Below, in pieces: positions 57,235 to 64,000 of a stretch of DNA of 64,000 bases. The notes under the pieces were generated by a model that made no database searches, was not told the origin of the DNA, and worked only from the letters and a program-made list of their open reading frames with translations. A program made the translations under genes and the position numbers. The DNA is taken from NCBI RefSeq assembly GCF_013694095.1, contig NZ_JACEFB010000002.1, forward strand, positions 124,001-188,000. Direction: 5' to 3'. Within the stretch, counting starts at the first letter, position 1. Each line of letters opens with the position of its first letter. The stretch comes from Thermogemmata fonticola. GTDB taxonomy: Bacteria > Planctomycetota > Planctomycetia > Gemmatales > Gemmataceae.

Positions 57235-59361
57235 CTAACGACCCCCTGGCGGGCAGTATTTCTTCAACCAGGCGAAGACCTCCTCGTGCCAATAGTGGCT
57301 GTTACGCGGCTTGAGAACCCAGTGTCCCTCATCAGGGAAGTTGACCATGCGGGACGGCACACCGAGACGTTGCAACGTGGTGAACAATTCATGCCCCTGC
57401 CCAATCGGGCAGCGAAAGTCCAGATCATTGTGGATGACCAGCATGGGGACTTTGTACCGGGCGAGATTACCCGCTTTTTTGTGAGGAGAAAACTCGGCAT
57501 ATTTGCCGGGAACCTCCCAGGGCAGGCCGCCGTGTTCGTATTCATCGAACCAGAGTTCATCCGTCGTGCCCCACATGCTCTCGAAATTCCACACGGAACA
57601 GTGGGTGATGATGCAGCAGAGGTCCTTGGCGATGTCGTTGACGGCGAACCAATTCATCATATATCCGCCGAAGCTGGCTCCCGCCGCCGCTAGTCGCTGA
57701 GAATCGACGTAAGGTAATTTCTTGACGTATTCCAGTCCTGCCACCAGATCGCGGTAGCATTTTCCTCCCCAGTCGCCGCTAATTTCATCCGTGAACTTCT
57801 GGCCAAAGCCTGTACTCCCGCGAGGATTGGGTAGGACGACAATATACCCTTGGGCTGCCCAGAGCGAGGGATTCCAACGCCAGCTCCAGCCATCCTCCCA
57901 GGCCCCTTGCGGCCCGCCGTGCACCAAATAAGCAACCGGCCATTTTTTCTGAGGATCGAACCCCGGCGGCTTGAGCAACCACATCTGCATGCGCACTCCG
58001 CCTTCAACCGGAACTTCCACCTCTTCCGGCCGGGGCAGGTTCAGCCGGGCGAGCTGTTCTGTGTTGGCTTGGCTGATGTTGACGCCCCGGCCATCCGGAC
58101 GTGTCAAACACACTTCGGCGGGCATGGTCATCGTGGAACGTAAATAGACCCATTGGGCGGGCTGACCCCGCACAGTAAGCTGGCTAACTTTTCCAATCCC
58201 CCGCGGGGCAATCCGGTTCCACTCCCCTTGCGCGGAAAGGGAGAAAAAGGCGCTTTCCGCCCGTTCTTCAGCAACGTAGTAAAGGTTTCCTTGGGGAGCG
58301 AAAACGATTTCATCCACAGAATGCGGTATTCTTTCGGTGAGGCAGCGGACCGGACCGGTGAGACGGCCATCCGGTTGCACCTCGGCGATGTGAATGTGCC
58401 ACTGGTCCGCCTCGTAACCAGCTCGCTTCTGAGCACGCCAAGCCAAACGCTTCCCATCGGGACTGAATAACGGTCCGCTATCCGCCGCTGGGTTGTCCCG
58501 TGTTATAGTTTCCCACTGGGTGGAACGATTGGTGACACTCACCCGACACAGATCGTAATTGGTGCTCCAGGCTTCGTTCTTTGCGGGTACGGCTGTAAAC
58601 ACGAGGTGTTGACTGTCGGGCGTAAAGGTGAAGTTCTGCACGCTGGCGAAAGTCGAGCTGGTGGGATAAGCATCCCGATCTCCCGGTGTAACATCGCGGC
58701 ATTCCGAGCCATCAGGTCGGCAGACGAAAATATGCCAGCGTTTGTCCTCTACATAACTATCCCAGTGTCGGAAGAACAGGCGTGTAAAGACACGGGCTTT
58801 GACCGGGTTCTTCTCCCGTGCTTCGTCCCGTTCTCGGTTGCGACGATCGCTTTCTGCAAATGGCAGGGTGCTGAACTCAGGATAAACGGCGGACACAAAA
58901 GCGATCAACCGGCCATCTGGCGACCAAATCGGATCGCTGGCACCCGTGCTGATGTTCGTGATCCGTTGGGGCGTTCCTCCTGGCATGGCCACTCGCCACA
59001 CTTGCGAAGACCCCTCGCGATTGGATTCAAAGAGAATGTGGCGGCCATCTGGCGACCAGCGCGGCTGGCTGTCCCGCTTGCCCGGCGGAGGATCGGTCAA
59101 GCGCCGGGGCGGTACCGTTTCATCGGTGGAAGCTAGCCATAACGCGGTGGTGATCCGATTTTCCGAGAGATCCACTTCGCCCACCGTGTACACCACCCAC
59201 CGCCCATCGGGGCTGACTTGGGGGGAGCTAACCCGCCGCAAAGCAAACAGGTCCTCTACAGTCATCGACCGTTTCTGAGCAGGCGCTTGTCCTAGGACAT
59301 ATCCTGGCACTGCGAAGAATAGAGCCGGGATGAGCCATCCAAGTCTAAGGGCAGTCGCCAT
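57235..59361 (-). CDS. Exported S9 family peptidase (prolyl-oligopeptidase/acylaminoacyl-peptidase-like)
   Basis: This protein of about 708 residues has a signal peptide (LRLGWLIPALFFAVPGYVLGQ). An N-terminal beta-propeller of WD40/TolB-like repeats follows (SPDGRWVVYTVGEV, RWSPDGRHILFESNREG, SPDGRLIAFVSA). The C-terminal alpha/beta-hydrolase domain has PVAYLVHGGPQGAWEDGWS, NPRGSTGFGQKF, the nucleophile Ser in AAGASFGGYMMNW, and the catalytic Asp and His near VIHNDLDFRCP and DEGHWVLKP. It should cleave short peptides outside the cytoplasm. The ATG at 59361 has GGGAG upstream and begins just before the signal peptide. Confidence 0.93.
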   Translation of the reverse strand: MATALRLGWLIPALFFAVPGYVLGQAPAQKRSMTVEDLFALRRVSSPQVSPDGRWVVYTVGEVDLSENRITTALWLASTDETVPPRRLTDPPPGKRDSQPRWSPDGRHILFESNREGSSQVWRVAMPGGTPQRITNISTGASDPIWSPDGRLIAFVSAVYPEFSTLPFAESDRRNRERDEAREKNPVKARVFTRLFFRHWDSYVEDKRWHIFVCRPDGSECRDVTPGDRDAYPTSSTFASVQNFTFTPDSQHLVFTAVPAKNEAWSTNYDLCRVSVTNRSTQWETITRDNPAADSGPLFSPDGKRLAWRAQKRAGYEADQWHIHIAEVQPDGRLTGPVRCLTERIPHSVDEIVFAPQGNLYYVAEERAESAFFSLSAQGEWNRIAPRGIGKVSQLTVRGQPAQWVYLRSTMTMPAEVCLTRPDGRGVNISQANTEQLARLNLPRPEEVEVPVEGGVRMQMWLLKPPGFDPQKKWPVAYLVHGGPQGAWEDGWSWRWNPSLWAAQGYIVVLPNPRGSTGFGQKFTDEISGDWGGKCYRDLVAGLEYVKKLPYVDSQRLAAAGASFGGYMMNWFAVNDIAKDLCCIITHCSVWNFESMWGTTDELWFDEYEHGGLPWEVPGKYAEFSPHKKAGNLARYKVPMLVIHNDLDFRCPIGQGHELFTTLQRLGVPSRMVNFPDEGHWVLKPRNSHYWHEEVFAWLKKYCPPGGR

Positions 59362-59453
59362 CGCTTGGGTCTCCCAAAGAGTTGTTCCGGACGGCAATAG
59401 TGCGGGTCTTCAAAAGGCCCCTGACTGGGACCTCTTCCAGTCCATCGTAAGAA

Positions 59454-59483
59454 AAGCCTCTGGGGGAGTCATCCCAGAGGCTT
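59454..59483 (-). terminator. Rho-independent terminator downstream of the 813-residue protein gene
   Basis: A perfect 11-bp inverted repeat AAGCCTCTGGG / CCCAGAGGCTT with an 8-base loop. On the minus strand the stem is followed by TTCTTAC, giving a T-rich tract. It lies about 70 bases beyond the stop at 59551. Confidence 0.8.
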
Positions 59484-59550
59484 GGGGGGATTTCGAGGTG
59501 TGTTACATGCTTGCGTCAGAAAAAGGCAATGGAGAACACCCGTGAGCTGT

Positions 59551-61992
59551 TTAGGGGCTGGAGCCACCAGGCGGGGTGCGGGGCGAGAAGCCACCGCCGG
59601 GGGTCGAACCTTCATCGACCTGTCTCTTCTCGGCGGCTTTCACCCACTTGTTCCACATCTCCGCGATCTTCTTGCGGACCGGGTCATTCTGATCGATCTG
59701 ACTTTTACGCACTTCCAATTTGCCATCGGCTCGCAGGACGAGCATTTCATTCGCGGCTTCTTCGTTGACATCCTTGTTCCCCACACGTCCCCGGAAGATG
59801 CCGCCTTCAAAATCCACCAGAATGGCCGGGGTGGAGAATTCGACCATCCACCCTTTCGGTTGGCTGGCCTCTTTCTGGCCGGGACGGGTGGGAATCACTT
59901 TATCTGGAATTTCCCGAAGGACGTAGGCCTGGGCCACACTCGACCAGAGGGGGAGTTTGATGTAATGTTTCCGGCCGATGTATTCACCGCGGCCTGTGGG
60001 AATTTCGGCGAGCACCCACGCACCTACGGGTTCGCGTTTCCCTCCGCTGTCCGTGCGCACCTGTTCCATCCACGTGGCCAACTCCACGACAGCTTGGGAC
60101 TCTTTGACCTGGAGCAATTCCCTCAACTCGCGGACGTTGCGATCCTTGCCGTATTCCTCATCGATCCGCTTACGGTAGTCCGAGACATCGCCGGCAAAAA
60201 GGAACGATTCCGGCGGCACCGTGATCGGACGGTCGAGCGTTGTCCAAGGACTTTCCAGGAATTCGACCTTGGCATCCGCGGGGTTTGCTACATCATTGGG
60301 ACGATTGAAGTTGGGATTGCGCAGACGCAGGCGGATCCGATACTCGTAGGTGAAACCCGGTTGCACGTCGACGTCGATGAATCGCAGGAGTAGATGTTCG
60401 ATTTCCACCTTTTTCGGCATGCCGGCGTAGAACTGAGACGGATCATATCCCCCCGCACCGGGCAGGCCGGCACCTGGGGGTCCCATTGGTCCTCCGGCTG
60501 GCGGGAAGGGGGGCTGAGGCCCAACAGGCGGAGGCGGAAAGCCGGTGCCGCCTGCGGCATCATCCGGTGTTCCCGGACCTGTGAAACCAGAACCGTAAAG
60601 CGTAGCTGCACCCGTGGAGCGCCCCGTCTCAGGCTTGTACAAATCCCGGCGCGTTGCCGTGCCTTGCAGCCGCTTGAGGGTTTCCGAAGCTTGAACCGGT
60701 TTCTCGTCCGCCTTTTGCAGCTTCTGAATCGTTTCCACGATCGAGGGCAAGCGCACCTCGGGATAGGTGCCAAGCTCTTCCACAATTTGCGGCAAGGGCA
60801 AGGCGAGGGCCATGTCATAGCGAACGAAGTAGGCGATATACCCTTCCTCGATATGGTCGGCCAATTTGCGCGGCCAAATAATCTCCATGTAGAGCTTTTC
60901 GAAGTCATAGTCGGCCCAGTCCTGGCGCACGATGACTTTGCCATCCTTCGGGTTGATCTGCGTGATACGACGCTGGACCACGAATCCATCGTAAACCGGG
61001 CCGTAGCGAGCTGCTTCGCTAATGTCCTTTAGCCGCAGGGCACGTTTGAACTCTTCCCGTTGCAGCTTGAGGGGAACTTCAGCATGCACGATGATGGCCC
61101 GCAACGGCATCACCGTCATGGCCGGCACTTTGCCTTTGGATAAGGCGTCATTGAGCGTACCCTCTTCCAGCGGGATGTATTCGAGAACTTTTTCGACCCG
61201 CTGAGCGGAAGTGTCATAGCGCCCTCCCATAGAGCCATAGGGGTTGTAACCGCCTATCTCATCGCCTGGACCACCCGGAGGGAGCCCCGGGGGACCGCCA
61301 CCCGGAGGCAAGCCCGGCGGACCACTTCCAGGAGGAAGCCCCGGGGGACCGCCCATCGGAGGAAAACCGGGAGGGCCAAAGCCGGGAGGACCAAAACCAC
61401 CGCCGGGTTGTTTAGGCTGCGGAGCGTCTTTCTTCGGTTTCACACGCCCGCGGCTCGCCAGAAGCCGAGCGATGTCCTTAGCTTTGCTCTTGTCGTGGCT
61501 GCCGGCCTTTTTTTCCGACATCACTCCGATCAAAGACTTGCCGGTGCTGGGGTCAGTGATGATGTCATAAGAATACATTGCTCCGCGGAACAGATCGACC
61601 TGGTACTGCCGGATGGGAACGACGAAGGGACGTTCCTTGCGTGGGTCCGGCTTGGCAACTGTATCAAACAACGGTGTGTGGACAGGAAAATCCCGTACAT
61701 CCGCTGGTTTGAAAACCATTCCCTTTTCGACCCAATCCGGAACCTGGACCGCTTCCAGGTCCTGTGGGGTCGGCTGGGCATTCGGATCATTGATGCGACT
61801 ACGCAGGCTGGTGGCCTTCTGCGTGAGGTCCTTGGCGATCTTTTGCGGGTCTTCGGTCTGGGCCAGAGTCATGACCCCCAAGATCAGCAAGACCAGCAGG
61901 GCGAAACCGCCGATACCCAGGGCCAGATATTCGCCTTTGTTCAGGAGCAATTGCTTAGGGTCCATCTTGGGTTTGCTTGAACTTTTCGCCAT
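59551..61992 (-). CDS. Membrane-anchored Pro/Gly-rich protein of unknown function
   Basis: This 813-residue protein has a short cytoplasmic start (Lys/Ser-rich), one membrane helix (YLALGIGGFALLVLLILGVMTLA) and a large soluble part. Residues about 200-250 are a collagen-like low-complexity block built on GGPPGLPPG units. A second Gly/Pro-rich block with PPFPPAGGPMGPPGAG follows near 500. Between and after are ordered segments (FTYEYRIRLRLRNPNFNRP..., GAWVLAEIPTGRGEYIG). I do not recognise a family. It is followed on the same strand by a similarly built gene upstream (62088-64000), so the two likely form a cell-envelope complex, perhaps pilus- or secretion-related. Confidence 0.75.
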   Translation of the reverse strand: MAKSSSKPKMDPKQLLLNKGEYLALGIGGFALLVLLILGVMTLAQTEDPQKIAKDLTQKATSLRSRINDPNAQPTPQDLEAVQVPDWVEKGMVFKPADVRDFPVHTPLFDTVAKPDPRKERPFVVPIRQYQVDLFRGAMYSYDIITDPSTGKSLIGVMSEKKAGSHDKSKAKDIARLLASRGRVKPKKDAPQPKQPGGGFGPPGFGPPGFPPMGGPPGLPPGSGPPGLPPGGGPPGLPPGGPGDEIGGYNPYGSMGGRYDTSAQRVEKVLEYIPLEEGTLNDALSKGKVPAMTVMPLRAIIVHAEVPLKLQREEFKRALRLKDISEAARYGPVYDGFVVQRRITQINPKDGKVIVRQDWADYDFEKLYMEIIWPRKLADHIEEGYIAYFVRYDMALALPLPQIVEELGTYPEVRLPSIVETIQKLQKADEKPVQASETLKRLQGTATRRDLYKPETGRSTGAATLYGSGFTGPGTPDDAAGGTGFPPPPVGPQPPFPPAGGPMGPPGAGLPGAGGYDPSQFYAGMPKKVEIEHLLLRFIDVDVQPGFTYEYRIRLRLRNPNFNRPNDVANPADAKVEFLESPWTTLDRPITVPPESFLFAGDVSDYRKRIDEEYGKDRNVRELRELLQVKESQAVVELATWMEQVRTDSGGKREPVGAWVLAEIPTGRGEYIGRKHYIKLPLWSSVAQAYVLREIPDKVIPTRPGQKEASQPKGWMVEFSTPAILVDFEGGIFRGRVGNKDVNEEAANEMLVLRADGKLEVRKSQIDQNDPVRKKIAEMWNKWVKAAEKRQVDEGSTPGGGFSPRTPPGGSSP
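61268..61400 (-). repeat. Degenerate tandem repeat encoding GGPPGLPPG units
   Basis: About four to five imperfect 27-base units encode GGPPGLPPG-like blocks within the 813-residue protein. Units share the core AAGCCCGGCGGACC / AGCCCCGGGGGACC seen on the plus strand. The array is in frame and has probably arisen by slippage. Confidence 0.75.
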
Positions 61993-62087
61993 GGCCAGGT
62001 CCCTTCGGAGCTATGAATTCGTGTTTGTCTTTAATCAGTTTTTCCCTCAAAAGACTCCAGAGTGGAATCCTCGCTCACTTTGTGATG

Positions 62088-64000
62088 TCACGGCACGGGA
62101 GCCTGCTTTGGAGCAGGAGTAGTGTTGGCTGGCGGAGAGCCAGTAGCGGGTTTGGCCTCGACATTCCCGTTGCTACTCGGTGAGGTTCCAGAAACTGGGG
62201 TATTAGGATTATCCAGACTCTTCCCCGGAGCCGAGGACGAGGGTGGTAGCGTTTTGTTGTCCTCCTTCGTGGAGGTTGGAGGAGTGGGGGTGTTATTGGT
62301 CGGGGTGCTGCCGGACGGGGGTGTGCCACTATTGGGAGAGGAGGGGTCTCCCGCCGGCGGAGTCGAAGTCCCGGCGGATGGTGTGGAGGCGTTGCTGGCC
62401 GGTGTTGTGGGAGTCGACGGAGTCGGGGGTGGTGTGCCAGCCGGCGGAGTGGTGGTTTCTGCGGGGGGCGTGTATTTTTCGTAAAGGGAAACGATGCCGT
62501 AGATGCTCAGTTCGATCAGGCCGGAGGTGAGTTGAGCTTCCGAGAGTACGCCGCCGCTGCCGGGGAATGCGGGGCCATAGGGGTTGTAACCACCTGTTCC
62601 CGGAACGCCCAAACCCGGCGGGCCGCTAAAGCCGCTACTGCCGATACCCGGTGGAACACCGATTCCTGGAGGAACGCCCGGAGGCGTGCCGACGCCGCTG
62701 GTACCATCCGGCGATCCTGTAAAGCCGCCACTGCCGGGATAGCCGATGCCCGGGGCCAAACCGAAACCTTCGCCTAGCTCTCCCGGTCCGCTGAAGAGAA
62801 TCTCATCGCCACTACGGAAACCGCCTCCTCCGGGACCGTAGTCGAGCTTGCCGCGGAACCGATTCCACGTCACTTGGGTCACCTGGAAGCGTAACGGGGA
62901 GTTGGCGAGGGACAGGAGCACATCTTGCATATAGTCCTGATCCACCACGATGACCAAGGCTACGGGCATACGGCGAACTTGGTCTGTGACATCTACATAC
63001 CGGCGGCGGTTAGCATCCACCACCGATTCCAACGTTCCCGCTCCCATGAGAGTGCCTTGCCGGGCAGTTCCGGTGCCTCCCATACCCGGCATGCCCGCAT
63101 ATTCCCCGTCCGGGCTGCCGACGCCGGTGCTGGTTGTTCCAGGAGGCGGGCCACTCAAGCTTGAACCAACCGCGCCTGTTCCACCGCCGGGAGGTGCACC
63201 AGGAGTCGAGCCACTGCTCGTGGCCTCTTCATCTTTTTCAAAGGCCGGGAATTTCGGCTTGACCAACTTGGTTTTCATGGCCCAACGGCTGTCGGTGTAA
63301 CCGAGCGCCAAGGCATCAATGCGGCGGATCGGCACCGTGGTGGTATCGAAGACTTGCTCCACCTTGACGATCCGGGTGACGTTGGTTCCTGGAGGGATGA
63401 CGTTGGGGTATTTGCTGAGATTGGCATCATTGGCATCGGGTTTGATTACGATCCGGTCGGCGGGAATGGCCACGTCCTTACCTTGAGAATCCTTGGCGAA
63501 GCGGGTGGCCCCCCGTCCGGGGACATACTCGCCGCCAATCTTGAACTCCACCGGCTGGATGCCGTCTACCGACCCATTAGGACCGGCGTCCAGCCAAACT
63601 TTTAGCGTCATGGACCGGTTGATTCCCAGAATCTGGACCCGATCGGTTAGATTACGTAATTCCCCTTCCAAATACCTCTGGTTTCCCCGTTGTTTGACTT
63701 CGAGAGTCACCTCCCAAATGCGGCTTTGGAAGCGGCGGCGCAAGGGATTCTGCGGCCCTTGGGGATTTTGGGGATCGTCAATGACTTGACCGTTATCTTC
63801 ATAGCGGACCGGCGTGAAGGAAGCGATTTGATCATTGACCCTCTTGAGGTCAAGTAACAGGGCGCGCTGGACCCAGTAATCTTCCATCAGCAGCCAAATC
63901 TGTTCCGAGGTGAGTTGTCGCTCCGGGAAGGCGGCAACGTGGCGCAGAACGTTCTGCCAACCGCCGAGGAATTGCGTGGGAGCGACCGTGTCGGCGATTC
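62088..64000 (-). CDS. Pro/Gly-rich exported or membrane protein, N-terminus beyond the window
   Basis: The open frame continues past the window edge: 5' to the ATG at 63887 the same frame reads WQNVLRHVAAFPERQLTSEQIWLLM, so that ATG is internal and the gene is truncated. The visible 637 residues contain ordered segments (RRFQSRIWEVTLEVKQRGNQRYLEG, NRSMTLKVWLDAGPN, VTDQVRRMPVALVIVVDQDYMQDVLLSL). Two low-complexity blocks are present: a Gly/Pro-rich one with GGYNPYG, also found in the neighbouring protein, and a C-terminal one rich in Thr, Pro and Ser. I do not recognise the family. It is upstream of, and 95 bases from, the 813-residue gene, so they are probably cotranscribed. Confidence 0.7.
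   Translation of the reverse strand, partial: IADTVAPTQFLGGWQNVLRHVAAFPERQLTSEQIWLLMEDYWVQRALLLDLKRVNDQIASFTPVRYEDNGQVIDDPQNPQGPQNPLRRRFQSRIWEVTLEVKQRGNQRYLEGELRNLTDRVQILGINRSMTLKVWLDAGPNGSVDGIQPVEFKIGGEYVPGRGATRFAKDSQGKDVAIPADRIVIKPDANDANLSKYPNVIPPGTNVTRIVKVEQVFDTTTVPIRRIDALALGYTDSRWAMKTKLVKPKFPAFEKDEEATSSGSTPGAPPGGGTGAVGSSLSGPPPGTTSTGVGSPDGEYAGMPGMGGTGTARQGTLMGAGTLESVVDANRRRYVDVTDQVRRMPVALVIVVDQDYMQDVLLSLANSPLRFQVTQVTWNRFRGKLDYGPGGGGFRSGDEILFSGPGELGEGFGLAPGIGYPGSGGFTGSPDGTSGVGTPPGVPPGIGVPPGIGSSGFSGPPGLGVPGTGGYNPYGPAFPGSGGVLSEAQLTSGLIELSIYGIVSLYEKYTPPAETTTPPAGTPPPTPSTPTTPASNASTPSAGTSTPPAGDPSSPNSGTPPSGSTPTNNTPTPPTSTKEDNKTLPPSSSAPGKSLDNPNTPVSGTSPSSNGNVEAKPATGSPPANTTPAPKQAPVP

Overview
The window looks like a chromosomal segment of a planctomycete, most likely a member of the Gemmataceae. 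This is inferred from the secreted DUF1501 protein, a Ser/Thr kinase carrying a C-terminal SUMF1-like domain, large secreted BNR/PDZ and Pro/Gly-rich proteins, an enlarged acyl carrier protein, and moderately high GC with loosely packed genes on both strands. No rRNA, tRNA, CRISPR array, prophage or transposase gene was seen.

Layout. 1-7.1 kb: the end of an iron-dependent alcohol dehydrogenase, a GT87-like membrane glycosyltransferase, a secreted serine hydrolase, a DUF1501 protein and two small exported proteins. 7.4-13.4 kb: a complete 2-oxoglutarate dehydrogenase operon (sucA-sucB-lpdA, minus strand), divergent from a TlpA-like thiol protein. 14.8-17.1 kb: a compact fatty-acid/polyketide-type cluster of two FabZ-like hot-dog proteins, FabG and a long ACP. 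17.4-19 kb: thiC behind a TPP riboswitch. 19.1-21.5 kb: a KtrA/KtrB-type K+ uptake pair. 21.5-28.3 kb: a sialidase-like protein, a small MITE-like element, rsmE, a DinB-like protein and a giant BNR-propeller/PDZ protein. 28.6-35.3 kb: a GlcNAc-kinase-like ATPase, rpmG with a clear terminator, an ECF T and A component pair, a GT2 and a kinase-SUMF1 fusion. 35.5-48.9 kb: DUF3467, an esterase, a YHS-domain protein, an FHA protein, miaA, a MhpD-like hydratase, truA, asd, an M81 peptidase, RraA-like, ychF-like and dapA. 49.3-54.1 kb: a putative selenoprotein, then aroDE (fused), aroK, a prepilin peptidase and hisH. 54.2-64 kb: an SMP-30-like protein, glycyl-tRNA synthetase, an S9 peptidase and two large membrane-anchored Pro/Gly-rich proteins, the last running off the window.

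The most striking find is a small lipoprotein gene on the minus strand at 49271-49639. It encodes a heavy-metal-associated (HMA) domain in which both cysteines of the metal-binding CxxC motif are replaced by in-frame TGA codons. The frame is open on both sides, the gene has a strong Shine-Dalgarno, and a SECIS-like hairpin follows the first TGA. This predicts a UxxU selenoprotein. Ordinary gene calling would miss it or report only a 61-residue fragment.

Other points of interest are a FabZ-like protein in which the catalytic Glu is Gln, paired with one that keeps it; a 174-bp element with terminal inverted repeats and a 7-bp target duplication; tandem PDZ domains inserted in a BNR propeller; and an ECF A/T pair with no substrate-binding component beside it.
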